Shown here: in pieces, positions 1 through 11,058 of the stretch
How positions within the stretch are numbered: position 1 is the stretch's first letter
Layout: each line of letters begins with the position of its first letter
DNA from: Triglochin maritima
Lineage: Eukaryota > Streptophyta > Magnoliopsida > Alismatales > Juncaginaceae
DNA: 64,000 nucleotides
Reading direction: 5' to 3'
NCBI GenBank assembly: GCA_963682175.1
Contig: OY821770.1
Location: 16,522,501 to 16,586,500 of the forward strand
Translations under genes and position numbers: made by a program
Notes under the pieces: model-generated
The model's input: only the letters and a program-made list of their open reading frames with translations
Databases searched by the model: none
What the model was told of the DNA's origin: nothing

Positions 1-1600
1 TGAATGCAAATTACCCACATCCCGAGCATAAACGCATGCAAAGGACTCATTTCTATCATAAAGACCAAGTTCAAGATTATCGGGTTTCAAATGAAAATGC
101 ATCCAAGCATAAAAGCATTCAAGACCTAATTACAAAAAGAACAAGGACTTAAGCATAAAAGTAGCCGGGGACTTAATTGCAAAAAGCCAAGGACCTAATA
201 GCAATTAAAGCATCAAAATATTATCTTGGAGAAAATCTAAAGAAAATTCATTGTGGATCTCCAAATATATGAAGGAAATAATTCGGAGCTCAAGAGAATG
301 GAAAGAAATCATCCAGTGGCGCAAAGGAGGATCAAATCATACCATAAACATTCAACCAAAATCCGGACAAAATCAGAGCAATATATGCGGCGTTTCCGCC
401 GCATATTACACTTACCATGAGGCGTTTCCGCTGCACCAGAGGCGATCCGTGTGCTCAAATTTTGTCCAGTCGTGTCTGGACACGTGTACTCTCCAATTCT
501 ATACTTAGGTCTCTTGTAACAACTATAAATAGCCCCGAGAACGATGTTAAAAGGGTCTTGGCCTTAGACCTAGTTTTTTAGTTGTTGTTTTTATTTTTAG
601 TCTTAGTTTTGTATTCTTCTTTTTAGTAATAAAATTCTGTCTTTTATTTCTTGTTTTTAGTTTTCTTTTGTAATTTCTCTAGGACCCCTTCTTCCTCCCC
701 TTATGAGTTTCTAACTCTTTCCAAAGGGTGGAGGTGACGGATTTAGGGTGATGAGAAGAGAATGAATGTTATTATTTTAATTTCGTGATTAGTATATTTT
801 GATTACTTGAGTTTATGTTAAATTATTTATCATGTAATGCTTCATAACTAATATGATTTATTATAAGTTTCTGAATTCTCTAATCTAAACCCTATATCTA
901 AACCTCCACCTAGGGCTGCAACTCGGATAATATAACTCGGATACCAACTGTATCCGAATTCGAATCCGAATACCATATTCCATTACCAAATTCGAATTCG
1001 AATCCGAATTCAGTAGAACTATCCGAATCCGAATCCGAATCCGAATTCAGTAGAACTATCCGAATCCGAATTCGAATCCGAATTCAGTAGAACTATCCGA
1101 ATCCGAATACTAAATTTTCGTATTAAAATTTTAGAATACTAAATTTTGGAATACTAATTTGTGTATTTGACCATGTATTCGAATAATTCGGATAATTCGG
1201 ATAATTCGAATATTAAATAGCTTGTATCCGAATTCGTATCCGAATTCTAATTGGTAAATTTTTTTAAACCAAATTCGTATCCGAAATTAAATTGGTAACA
1301 TTGAACTTACCAAATACCAACTAAATAGAAATTTTCGAATCGGATACTCGGATACTTGGTAACCATTTGCACCCCTACCTCCACCCAACGGAATTCACTT
1401 CTTTGTTCTTGTTTTAGTTTTATATGTTCTTGTTTCTTGCTTTAGACAATAAAAAACCAAAAATCTCAAAAACCCAATTTATTCTTCTCTCCTTCTTTCC
1501 CCCAATCGAAATCACACTAATAACAAATCTCTCCCTCCTTGTGTTCGACCCGTATTTGCCACGTCTTCATTGACACCGTGCACTTGCGGTATAAATTAAA
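1..1600 (+). mobile_element. Left-truncated retroelement LTR
   Basis: A promoter-like block has a TATA box (ctataaatag near 529) and an AATAAA-like stretch near 627. The right edge has the ending gcacttgcggt, then an AT stretch, then tcatca at 1600. The solo LTR at 11930-13399 ends in nearly the same way (gcacttgcag, AT stretch, taatca), so I read this as a related LTR whose left end lies outside the window. There is no coding sequence. A hAT MITE sits inside it. The family assignment is inference; a Ty3-type element is likely. Confidence 0.5.
911..1377 (-). mobile_element. hAT-type MITE, copy 1
   Basis: This is a 467-bp non-coding element. Its ends are TAGGGCTGCAA on the left and TTGCACCCCTA on the right, which are inverted repeats with one mismatch and match the Ac-like TAGGG consensus. 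An exact 8-bp target duplication, cctccacc, flanks it at 903-910 and 1378-1385, as expected for hAT. The interior is made of TCCGAAT/ATTCGGAT words. A block of about 36-40 bp containing cagtagaactatccgaat is repeated three times near 1008-1105. It aligns along its whole length, in reverse orientation, with the element at 31202-31703. Confidence 0.9.
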
Positions 1601-2070
1601 ATTCTCATCATCCCTCTTCTTCTCGCGTTCCTTCTCCTCCTCTCTCCTCTTCACCTCCCTCTTCCTCTCTTCTTCCTTCTCCTCCTCTCTCTTCTTCTCC
1701 TCCTCTCTTCTTCCTTCTCCTCCTCTCTCTTCTTCTCCTCCTCTCTTCTTTCTTCTCCTCCTCTCTCTTCTTCTCCTCCTCTCCTCTTTCTTCTCCTCCT
1801 CTCCTCTTTCTTCTCCTCCTCTCTCTTCTTCTCCTCCCTCTTCCTCTCTTCTTCCTTCTCCTCCTCTCTCCTCTTCTCATCCCTCTTCCTCTGTTCTGCA
1901 TTCTCCTCCTGTCTCCTCTTCTCCACTCTCTTCTTCCTTGTCCTCCTCTTTTTTCCTCTGTTCCTCCTTCTCTTTCCTCTTCCTCTCTTTTTTTTTCTCC
2001 TCTTCCCTCTTTTCTACCTTCTGCTCTTCTCTCTTCCTCTCTTCTTCCTTCTCCTCCTCCTCCTGATCCT
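1601..2070. repeat. Polypyrimidine (CTT/CTC) microsatellite tract
   Basis: About 470 bp consist almost only of C and T on the plus strand. All six frames are largely open for this reason, so the Ser/Leu-rich plus-strand ORF is not credible. On the minus strand the tract would encode Glu/Lys/Arg repeats, and its right part forms the tail of the gene at 1877-3849. It begins exactly at the end of the LTR on its left. Confidence 0.85.
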
Positions 2071-3849
2071 CCTCTATATTTTCATATTGGGTCTTCTCCC
2101 CAATGTGAGTTTCACATGCCCATGTTCCTCGTAGAGACACAATCTCTTCGCTCAGCCTCCGACACTCTTCGTGGGACATCCTCAGTTCTTCCTCCAGTCT
2201 GTTAACCTCTTCAGTCGCCTTCTTAAGGGCTGCTTCGGCTTGCAGCCATTTTGTCTTAACCCCACTCAGTTCCAACTCTTGTAGTAGTGGGTCCAATGGA
2301 ACGCTGCAGTCTCTAAGTTGTCGCCTTGACAGAGGGCATGTTGAAGCTGACCCCTTTGCTTTGTGTGACTCTTGAGCAGGATTTTGATCGGAACTCATCA
2401 GTTGCCGCTCCATTTCACTTAGTGATAGAGGCCCCTTCAGGTCGAATTTGCCGTTGTAAATCTCAGCTAAGGTTATTCCACGTTCCTCCCATTTCCTCAG
2501 GGTTAAACGTTTCCCAAACATTTCTGTCCAGCTTTTCATCCGTGGATATGCTCGTCTGGGCTCCCCCAATTTGAATTTCTCACAAAGTCACTCCTTCAAA
2601 TGGAAAAGATTAAATGTTAATAGGCACTTCACAAAAAATACATTATTTATTCCGGACATACATACATCGTATTCCGGACAAAAGATCTTACTATTCCGGA
2701 CAGACAGACATCGTATTTCGGACAAACCTACTCGTGATTCCGGACAGCCAAACAACGTATTTAGGACATACAAAAATCTTATTCCAGATAAAAGATCATA
2801 CTATTCCGGACAGACAGACATCGTATTCCGGACAGACCTACTCCTGATTCCGGACAGCCAAACAACGTATTCCGGACAGACAAAAATCTTATTCCGGACA
2901 GACAGACATCGTATTCCGGACAGACCTACGCCTGATTCCGGACAGCAACATAACGTATTCCGGACAGATATACATCTTATTCCCGACATACCGAACTACT
3001 TATTCCGGACAGACAGACATCGTATTCCGGACATACACAACATTGATTCCGGACATAAACACAACGTATTTTGGACAAAATTGCTTACTTGTAGTATTGC
3101 TACAGAACCATCGACACAGCCCTGCTTCATAATGAAGTTCCCGGCCGATCTCCTTTCCTGCAATTCTAAGCTGGCTTCCTCCAGACCCCGAACCAGTGCA
3201 GCGTGAACTGCACGTGCCCATGCATATCTGTTGATGTGTTTGAAGTCCCTCAAATGCTTCATGAACCAAATTTTGGTTCGAAGTGTTCCATCAAAGAACA
3301 AAAAATGGTTGAAGATGAAACAAATAAGGAGTCGAACGTACTCCTCGGGGTCGCCCATCACACTCGTTGCAGTCAGATGCCCTAATAGTTGAGTGTTGTC
3401 AAGGTTCACCCCATCTCGCTTCTGTACGCCCGTCGGTGTCGTAACAACTCTCTTCCCACGCACTCTTAGCCCCAGAATTAGGGCAACGTCTTCAGCTGTA
3501 AGGGGGACTACCCCTGAACCTATTCTCAGCCCCACCTCCTTCGCGTCGTAGTGTTCGATGAACCACCCGAGTATTTCATTGTCCGTTGGAATGTTAGGAA
3601 AATGTAGGAAGTGACCGAAAGTGGTCCCCCGGAAGACCTCCTTTTCGACGTCCTTCATCCTACCGAACTGCTTTTGAATCGCCGTCCAACCACACTTCGT
3701 TTCCCGGAAGTAGTACATGCTTCCCTAAAACAAACAAAAAATACAAAGAAAGTTCGCAAATAAAAAAATCCACCCACGAAAAAATCCCTAAATCGACTCA
3801 CCTGATCAGCCACAACTTCTGGAGCGACAGCATTACTCGGTGAATCCAT
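1877..3849 (-). CDS. Plant-mobile-domain (PMD/MAIN-like) protein, three exons
   Basis: The model joins exon 1 (3849-3802, starting at ATG 3849), exon 2 (3724-3089) and exon 3 (2578-1877). All junctions are GT..AG and phase 0 (CAG|GTGAGT, TTTTAG|GGA, CAA|GTAAGC, GAG|AAA), giving about 461 residues. Residues 91-106 read LTAEDVALILGLRVRG and residues about 182-200 contain RYAWARAVHAALVRGL. Both fit the PMD/DUF1985 fold family of MAIN-like and transposon-associated proteins, which are known or suspected nuclear factors. Exon 3 is a predicted coiled coil (residues about 330-390) followed by a Glu/Lys/Arg tail from the microsatellite. No catalytic domain is visible. The gene could be a host MAIN-like gene or cargo of a transposon. 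The start and introns are inferred from sequence only. The low-complexity tail may not be translated as modelled. Confidence 0.6.
2648..3081. repeat. 22-bp minisatellite with a TTCCGGA core, inside intron 2
   Basis: About 20 tandem units of 20-23 bp each begin with tattccggaca and continue with variable text such as gacagacatcg, gacctactcctg or gccaaacaacg. The variable parts recur in a higher-order cycle of several units. No unit contains a stop on either strand, which explains the long artificial ORFs here. The array lies wholly between the proposed donor (3088) and acceptor (2579) of the PMD-like gene. Confidence 0.9.
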
Positions 3850-4629
3850 TTCTCATTTTGTTGTGAAACACACGTAGAGGAACGGTTGTTCGGATTTCTC
3901 TGTTCACAGTTACAGACACAAAGATGAAGGAACTATTCGTTTCCTTCCTTTTTCATGGGTCTATTCGTTTCCTTCCTCGAGACTCGAACCGTCACCACAT
4001 TATGTCTGCGCGTTGTCTCATCGTTTGATTTGGAAACGAACCATCGTACGCAATGAACCGTCAATTTTTTTAAAAAAATAGGCGCGTAGGGCGACGACTA
4101 CGTGTCAACCTGACTGGACGCTGACTCAACACACCTCAAGGGCCATGTCATGCGCATCACGGACGCCAACGTCCGTGTATAAGGGTCTTTTTTATTAAGG
4201 TGACTTGTGTACTCTAGTGGTCGTGGAGTGTTGTAGTGGTAGAAAATGAATTTGTATCACAAACTCATAATCAATATAATTAGTCACTGGACCGTTGGAA
4301 TAGACATCTTTTGCATATCAGTGGTTATTGAGAGAAGAGTCTCTGAAACTTGAGACAATATAATGCATTTTTTCTTCTTCTGAATTTTGTACTTTTTTTA
4401 TTTACCGGTGCCAATATTAAGGCCCATAGATTTTGAGATAAATGAAGAAAGGAGAAATATATAGTTTCTCTAACTAGGTGTCGAACTTGCAACATTTGCT
4501 TGAGAAAATATTAAGATGATCGTTAGTATGTTATCGTCACTACCTACTGTCAAGTTTAGACCATACAATCTAGAACCACAAGCAATGAAGAGCATCGACT
4601 AAATTCTACAAATGTCATTGGTAGTTACC
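3850..4629. other. Gene-free upstream stretch
   Basis: This is 780 bp upstream of the minus-strand PMD-like gene, and its promoter should lie here. I see no clear TATA box with a defined start. A short hairpin (ggacg..cgtcc near 4164-4178) lies in a GC-richer island at about 4080-4180. Nothing is recognisable from 4250 to 4629. Confidence 0.4.
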
Positions 4630-6520
4630 TGTTGGTGTTTTGACATTAATCCATGTTAATTCTCATGATTAATCAAATTAATTTTAATCAATCAATCTAA
4701 TCAATCAAAGTGAACAAACATGATTACATACATGACATAAATTTTTGTATATGTGTGAATATCTTAATAGGTTGATGAAGAGTATCAAGAAAAGAAGCAT
4801 TAAAACGTAAACCGAAGATTGTAACAAAACTTTTGACTAAAATTTGTAATTTTCTATTTATTGAGTTTATAGGATTAAATGTAAATTTGAGTACTAGGAT
4901 TCTGTTTCAATCCAGTTCGGTTGATCGAATACCTAATGGATGACCAAACTCATCATATCAGTAGCTGTTAGAATTCTCTCTGAAATTGTTTACTTGGATG
5001 ATCGATTATCAATCAGTCAATCGAATCCCGTTGGACTAGTTTTGGTTTTTTACTCCAACAATGACATTTATATTTTGTCTTAGAGCCTTTTTTTAACAGG
5101 TTACGAGGTCTGAATAAATGTAGGTATGAATCACCATACTAGAAGTGAATGACTTATCAAAATAAACTACATCTCATTTGTTTTCAGTGCTCTCTGAACC
5201 GTACAAGAAGGTTAGGTCCGTAATCTAATAAGGCGGTACTTCTTCGAATAATCCACACTCTTTCACATTCTGACCAGGGTGCACCTTCTGGTCAACCCGG
5301 ACGCTAAAGTTTACCAGTTGAGCATGTAATTTAGTACATTCTGTTTCGTTTCCATCGTCATCTTTCGCGACACTTCTGGTTACTTGGAATCCACCTCGAA
5401 TGCTCTTGACATTTACAATTTTATGTTCTTACCCCTTAAAATGAACTCACCATTTTCCAGAGGTTAGAACATTGGCAAACAAATCCCGAAGGAAAGGCTA
5501 CAGTAGACCTCTCGGTTTGAGAAATCAGAGGATCGAATGAAGGCTTCGGGATCGAGGTATCATTAGTCGAAGACCCGGTCAAGCTAGCCTTTATGATATT
5601 ATGTTTTTTACTAGCTATTCCAACTTCATGTTCCTGAGTTGCAGAGAACAATCGGAACATGATCTTGTGTGGAACTGTCGGATTTCTGACGTGAAATATC
5701 AAAGCTAGGTGACATTGGGATCAGTCATGGTCTTATAGACTTAACCAAACGTCTAGTTGGTCCATTGTCGGACGGCCGATCTCCTATCGATCCACCGTTT
5801 ACTTCTTGGTCTATAGTGCGCAACGACTTTTTTCATGTGTCAATGTACTCGTTGGACTCACAACCGATATTTGTTTTCCAGTCGTTCGTGCTAAAAGAAA
5901 AACTATTGATATTCTAGACTGTTATTTTATCGAACAAGTGAACCCAATTCGGTCGACCAAAATTAAATCATAGGAAATTCAACAAAAGTTACTACAAGTT
6001 TATGATCTCTTAGTCGAACCTTATTCAGTCACCCGAACCCATTATTTTGACCAAGTCAATTCCCTATTTCGGACAACCGTTCTTCAAACGGTCGTCCGAA
6101 TATGTGCAGATTTCTACCCAACCTTAAGTCAAATTATATCTTTCTTGGTTCAAATCCCACAAACTCTTCCAAATGGCTAGTAGAAGTTGAAACTTTATAA
6201 ATAGGAGTTCATTCATAAGTTTAAAAAAAGAAGGCACTCTATACTCCTATCATTTGTGCTCAAATCTCAAATACTTTCAATTCCAATTTCATATCCAAGT
6301 GTGCTCAGGTCTAGAGTGTTTGATCGTGATTCCGAATTTCATATCCAAGAATCACAAAGTGTTGTAAAGCTTTGTGGAAGCTTCCTCTCGGATTGTGAGA
6401 TGAGAAATCGAGCAAGGTGAGGTTGTTCGCAAGGCTCGTGGGGGTAAAGGTGTTGATCTCAGCCCAATTTGTGTGATTTGATTTTCAATTTTGTATGCTG
6501 CAATTGTTGATTCACAACAC
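4630..6520 (+). mobile_element. Degenerate SIRE-like copia LTR with an insertion
   Basis: It starts TGTTGGTGTTTTGACATTAA and follows the SIRE-like LTR family copies at 30278 and 59667 (the latter read on the minus strand): the same AATCAATC stretches, decayed palindromes near 4915 and 5770-6100, a TATA-like tttataaatagg near 6195, and the family's gtgtgctcaggtctagag and cctctcgg...gtgag motifs near 6300-6420. Homology is interrupted from about 5085 to about 5720. The right end is not definable; 6520 is where I lose the alignment. The palindromes here carry many substitutions, so this is an old copy. Confidence 0.6.
5172..5702 (-). pseudogene. Exon-like fragment inside the LTR, unrecognised
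   Basis: This is the only coding-looking part of the segment that interrupts the LTR at 4630-6520. On the minus strand an open segment (5702-5458) ends in ATG|GTGAGT. After a putative 46-bp intron a second segment reads on to a stop near 5225, with residues such as LVNFSVRVDQKVHPGQ. The composition is more gene-like than the surrounding DNA. I do not recognise the family. It may be a captured host-gene fragment or chance. Confidence 0.2.
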
Positions 6521-7109
6521 TTCTGAATTTGCCTAATTTTGACTTGAATTGCTAATATATATAGTCTCCACTTGAGTTGGCATTTGCTTGATTTAATCTT
6601 GAATTATTGTGCTTCCCTTGTGCTAAATTTTTATGCCGATTCACATCTAATTTGCTGCTGCATTTACACTTAATCTTTGTGTCAAATTTTGGATTGCATT
6701 TTAATGTTGAATTGGCTGAATTCTGCAAAACATCTAATTCTATGAACCTCTGTGATTTCTTGGTGAAGTTGTGCTTAAATCTTGGCTGAATTTTCTCTGA
6801 ATTTGATCACCACATTTGAGCTGAATCTTAATTTCATGAAGACGTCCATTTATCTTGTGGAGATGCAAATGGTCCTCTGATTCTTCCAAGATAGTTAGGT
6901 CTCGTGGTGATTTTTCCTTCCTTCTTGTGGCTAAATTTTTGTCTCCACTGCTGCGTTTAGAGATCGTGTTTGTTTGTTTGTGTATACTTAATAGACCACT
7001 TATGAAATGGTAGTATGTTTGGATAGTATATAAATTTGTTAAGTGATGAATTATTAAGATCGATTTGGTTTGTGGTTTAAATGCTGGTTTAAATGTTGCT
7101 ATGTGACCG
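6521..7109. other. Gene-free AT-rich spacer
   Basis: Low-complexity text with recurrent ttgaattg/ctgaatt words. No ORF of substance, no repeat termini and no homology to the other elements in the window that I can see. Confidence 0.4.
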
Positions 7110-7241
7110 GAGGAACTTCCGTGTCATCTCTCCTTCATTGATTTTTCTTCCAAGGACCAAATGAGAGTTAGTAATATCGGTGAAGTGAGTGTTCATGTCG
7201 CTTATGTTCTCACCGATTTGCATAGAAAATATCTTAATTAA
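7110..7241 (-). pseudogene. Copia gag N-terminal fragment
   Basis: Translating the minus strand gives MQIGENISDMNTHFTDITNS and then a lysine/arginine helix with RKFLRS. This is the UBN2-type gag pattern of plant Ty1/copia elements (two helices around a FTDI motif, then a KILRSLP-like motif). It directly continues the leader that follows the LTR at 7242-8399 and ends at a stop near 7110. The rest of gag is missing on this side. Confidence 0.7.
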
Positions 7242-8399
7242 GTCAGAATCTTTAACTTAATTAGTCTTCTTTTCTAATATTCCGTAGGCCAGATCACTAG
7301 ATCTATATCCGCATGATGAAGTTACACATTGTGGAATTCATTTTTGATACCAATTATAAAGTATTCATGATTGGACAAACTAGATTTATTGTTATTAAGT
7401 GTTCAAGTTTGAACACTAGATCGATATTGCGTATGTGTTTTACATCTCTATTTATAACCTCCAAAAGAGTTATAGCCGTTTGGGATGAATTGGGTAAATA
7501 TTGTGTAAGATACACAAAACAGAAACTGACAGGACCCAATTATGAGTAAGTTCGGTCGACAGAATCGGGATGAACTGTCGACCGTTTGGCAATTTTGATT
7601 ATTGTTCGGTCGACCGGTAAAAGAACGGTCGACCTCCAAAGGCTATAATCTTGGTACACTTAAGTTATCGGTTGAACACCGAATAGGGTTCGGTCGACCG
7701 ATTTATAACAGGCTCTATGGGGTTGACAAACAAGATCATATTCGGTCGACCGAAACAAGTTCCTCGGTTGACCGAAAACTAACAGGAAGTTTTGGTTTGT
7801 CGAGTCTTCTTAAGTTCGGTCGACCGATACACTAAATGTATTTGGGGTATATGGAGATAATACGAATAAGACTGTTTGGTATATATGACAAAACAAACGG
7901 TCAGAAATTTGTTGTTGTTCGGTCGACCGAAAAGGTCTGGACGGTCGACCGAACTTGGGCAGTAAAACACTAATAGGATATATGATCACTCGGTTGACCG
8001 AACAGTCTATTTCGGTCGACCGAATGTGGGCAGACAATTCAACTTAAGTGTTTAGTGTTTTCTGGTCTATGTTTGGGTGATCTATTGAAGTCCAAATTAT
8101 GTGAAGTTTTGTGTGTGACTTCTATAGGGAACCTAGTGTGTGTTTGAGTAGTTTTTAGCTCAAGTATGCTCAATTACACAAAGTTCCTAAGTCTCAAAGA
8201 AACACAAATTACATGTCTTCAAATGAGCTTGATTACATGCCTTGACTTGATTTCATTTCTTCTTTGAGTCTTGATCACTTGTAGAGGTTAGCACAAAACA
8301 ATATATATGCAATGCAACATGTGTGCTACTCTACATGATCACAATTAATATTAGGTTGATTAAATCATTAAAACATAGATTAAGGCCAAAAAGCCAACA
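7242..8399 (-). mobile_element. SIRE-like copia LTR plus leader, copy A
   Basis: On the minus strand it begins TGTTGGCTTTTTGGCC at 8399, immediately after a polypurine tract. It carries the paired-palindrome array in U3, a TATA box (ggttataaatag near 7450) and, further on, a tRNA-Met-type site tggtatca near 7345 followed by ATGAATTCC. Compared with the complete family member at 41389-42782, the U5 part is missing, so LTR and leader are fused by deletion. It is about 98% identical to copy B (9901-11058) and of equal length (1158 bp). Confidence 0.85.
7553..8022. promoter_or_regulatory. Paired CGGTCGACCG palindrome array, copy A
   Basis: Palindromes begin at 7553, 7575, 7607, 7626, 7669, 7691, 7743, 7765, 7817, 7920, 7942, 7991 and 8013. 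Apart from the single one at 7817 they form six pairs with start-to-start distances of 22, 19, 22, 22, 22 and 22 bp. Eight have an intact GGTCGACC core. The others carry one or two changes, mostly C-to-T or G-to-A at CpG. The array lies in U3, upstream of the LTR TATA box on the minus strand. Confidence 0.85.
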
Positions 8400-8414
8400 A
8401 TTTCCCCCTTTTTG
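8400..8414 (-). other. Polypurine tract of the SIRE-like element
   Basis: The minus strand reads AAAAAGGGGGAAAT directly before the LTR start TGTTGG. This is the plus-strand priming site of LTR retrotransposons, and this sequence is typical of SIRE/Maximus-type copia elements. Confidence 0.85.
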
Positions 8415-9232
8415 ATGATGAGAACCTATATCTTAACACTTGAAATTTTTGGTTGTAAACTATGCATCTAAATGCTCTCCCTATAGATGTGCATAGCTTT
8501 TGTTCAATTTCAATCAAATTTCAAGTTACCCCATTTATTATCTCTCCCTATTTGACATCCATAAAAAAATATAAGAGTTAAGCATTGTGGATGCCTTGTA
8601 ATGAAGTTTCTCCCTCTAAATTTTGTATTTCATTACATTAAGAAAATGATATTCATTAAGCTCCTCCTATCAATATGAATATGATTTTTCGATTAAGTTC
8701 AATTCTTAATTCTCCCCTATTAACATCAAGTGAATATTACAATATAGCATGTGATGTATTCATTTCTCTTTTTTGACATCCATTTAAAAATTTGACATTT
8801 AAGCAAAAGATGTGATTCAAATTTAAATATTTGCAATGAATGAGTATATGATTTGTCAATTAAGCATATAAAACCTAGACTAGAACCAATTTATTCAAAA
8901 ATTTAGAGGATAAGAAATTATACCCACTTTGAAGCTTTGAATTGGTTCCAATCTCATTTGGTGATGCAACCGGCTTTGAATTTGACTCTTAAGCTTGCCC
9001 AGTCACCACCGATTTCCTCCTCAAGCACCTACAAGTGTAGATTTAGGTACCCAAACAACTTTGGGTCCTTGAATGTTAGCTTTGGGAACCGAAACCATTT
9101 TGGTTTTTGGAGCCCACACACTTGACTTGAAGAACTATGCTTTACAACTAAGTGCTTTCCATTTAAAGTTGTATGAATTACATGGTTTTTAACATATGAA
9201 TCATTATATCCCAAACCATGTTTTTGCAAAGA
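8415..9232 (-). mobile_element. 3' internal non-coding region of the SIRE-like element
   Basis: On the minus strand this runs from the gag remnant to the polypurine tract. It contains AGGGGGAGAG-like purine words typical of the long 3' region of SIRE/Maximus elements. The first about 200 nt (9230-9030) still read as decayed gag text, including the lysine/proline/tryptophan-rich spacer that follows the zinc knuckle. No protease, integrase, RT or RNase H remains, so the element could not move by itself. Confidence 0.65.
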
Positions 9233-9900
9233 TTATCTTTGACTTCCTAATAGCATATTTAGCATCTTAGTTCCATTAGTGAATCTTTCAAGATCTTTTC
9301 TTAATTGCACATTACAAGCTTGAAGATCTAATTGTTCACTACCAATGGGTATTGCTTTTAAACTTTCAATAGTTGATGCATTAGTTTCAAGTTTAGAAAG
9401 CACCTCATTTTTCTCATTCATGTTTGTTTCAATTTGGTTTTGGAGATCATTGATTAGCTTTCTAGAACTTTTGTTCTTTTCACAAATGATCTCATATTGT
9501 TTAACTAAGTCATGAAATGCATTTTGAAGCTCATCATGTGTATAAGTTTCTTCATTACCACTAGAATGTGAGCTATCACTATAATAAGACTTAGTTGAGC
9601 ATGATCTAATAGAACAAGAGTTAGAGTCTACCTCACTTTGATCATCTTCAATAGCCATGAAGCATGAGTGAGCCACCTTTCTTCTACTTTGCAAGGAAGA
9701 TGATGATGATGGTGATGAAGAGTCATCCCATTTGCCTTGTGAGCTTCCTCCTTCCTTTCTCTTCTCTTGCTCTTCTACTTTTCTCTTCTCCTCTCCCTTC
9801 CCTCATTTTTCTTCTCCCCTTCTCGTCTCTCATTTTCGCTCTCCTCCTTCTCCTTTTCTTTTTCTCTTTTCTCACTTTTTCTAACTCTTCTTTCATTTTG
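9233..9900 (-). pseudogene. Copia gag C-terminal remnant, SIRE-like
   Basis: The minus strand encodes a Lys/Arg/Glu-rich segment (9917-9723) and then, in another frame, 153 residues (9694-9233). These have CFMAIEDDQSE, a serine-rich linker, ELQNAFHDLVKQYEI and a coiled coil. This order (basic linker, FMA..., acidic/serine patch, ELQ coiled coil) is characteristic of the region after the gag zinc knuckle in SIRE/Maximus copia elements. At 9901 the leader reads directly into it, so the N-terminal half of gag is deleted. A purine-rich expansion (9740-9880) separates the two frames. Confidence 0.75.
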
Positions 9901-11058
9901 GTCAGAATCTTTAACATAATTAGTCTTCTTTTCTAATATTCCGTAGGCCAGATCACTAGATCTATATCCGCATGATGAAGTTACACATTGTGGAATTCAT
10001 TTTTGATACCAATTATAAAGTATTCATGATTGGACAAACTAGATTTATTGTTATTAAGTGTTCAAGTTTGAACACTAGATCAATATTGCGTATGTGTTTT
10101 ACATCTCTATTTATAACCTCCAAAAGAGTTATAGCCGTTTGGGATGAATTGGGTAAAGATTGTGTAAGATACACAAAACAGAAACTGACAGGACCCAATT
10201 ATGAGTAAGTTCGGTCGACAGAATCGGGATGAACTGTCGACCGTTTGGCAATTTTGATTACTGTTCGGTCGACCGGTAAAAGAACGGTCGACCTCCAAAG
10301 GCTATAATCTTGGTACACTTAAGTTATCGGTTGAACACCGAATAGGGTTCGGTCGATCGATTTATAACAGGCTCTATGGGGTTGACAAACAAGATCATAT
10401 TCGGTCGACCGAAACAAGTTCCTCGGTCGACCGAAAACTAACAGGAAGTTTTGGTTTGTCGAGTCTTCTTAAGTTCGGTCGACCGATACACTAAATGTAG
10501 TTGGGGTATATGGAGATAATACGAATACGACTGTTTGGTATATACGACAAAACAAACGGTCAGAAATTTGTTGTTGTTCGGTCGACCGAAAAGGTCTGGA
10601 CGGTCGACCGAACTTGGGCAGTAAAATACTAATAGGATATATGATCACTCGGTTGACCGAACGGTCTATTTCGGTCGACCGAATGTGGGCAGACAATTCA
10701 ACTTAAGTGTTTAGTGTTTTCTGGTCTATGTTTGGGTTATCTATTGAAGTCCAAATTATGTGAAATTTTGTGTGTGACTTCTATAGGGAACCTAGTGTGT
10801 GTTTGAGTAGTTTTTAGCTCAAGTATGCTCAATTACACAAAGTTTCTAAGACTCAAAGAAATACAAATTACATGTCTTCAAATGAGTTTGATTACATGTC
10901 TTGACTTGATTTCCTTTCTTCCTTGAGTCTTGATCCCCTGTAGAGGTTAGCACAAAGAAATATATATGCAATGCAACATGTGTGCTACTCTACATGATCA
11001 CAATTAAGATTAGGTTGATTAAATCATCAAAACATAGATTAAGGCAAAAAAACCAACA
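9901..11058 (-). mobile_element. SIRE-like copia LTR plus leader, copy B
   Basis: This is the near-identical twin of 7242-8399. On the minus strand it starts at 11058 with TGTTGG and forms the 5' side of the deletion derivative, with internal remnants 8400-9900 and copy A as the 3' side. Its right edge abuts CACTA coding sequence at 11059 (ccgtc), so the element inserted into a CACTA transposase gene. I could not find the matching left target duplication. Confidence 0.8.
10212..10681. promoter_or_regulatory. Paired CGGTCGACCG palindrome array, copy B
   Basis: Same layout as the array in copy A, shifted by 2659 bp, with the same 22/19/22/22/22/22 pair spacing. One core changed to GGTCGATC near 10348, and one that is GGTTGACC in copy A is GGTCGACC here. 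Confidence 0.85.

Noticed and set aside
1539..2066. 175-residue Ser/Leu-rich ORF on the plus strand
   Set aside because: It is the translation of a CT microsatellite with no stop codons; the opposite strand and other frames are equally open.
2571..3206. 211-residue plus-strand ORF with repeated RTDRHRIPD-like units
   Set aside because: It is open only because the 22-bp minisatellite unit has no stop. The array fits an intron of the minus-strand gene.
7553..8022. Regular palindromic repeats with short spacers, similar in look to a CRISPR array
   Set aside because: Repeats are 10 bp and spacers 9-12 bp, far below CRISPR sizes. They sit in plant LTRs and no cas-like gene is present.
9664..9936. 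90-residue hydrophobic plus-strand ORF resembling a membrane protein
   Set aside because: Antisense of the purine-rich gag linker (Lys/Arg/Glu repeats); the hydrophobicity comes from pyrimidine-rich codons.
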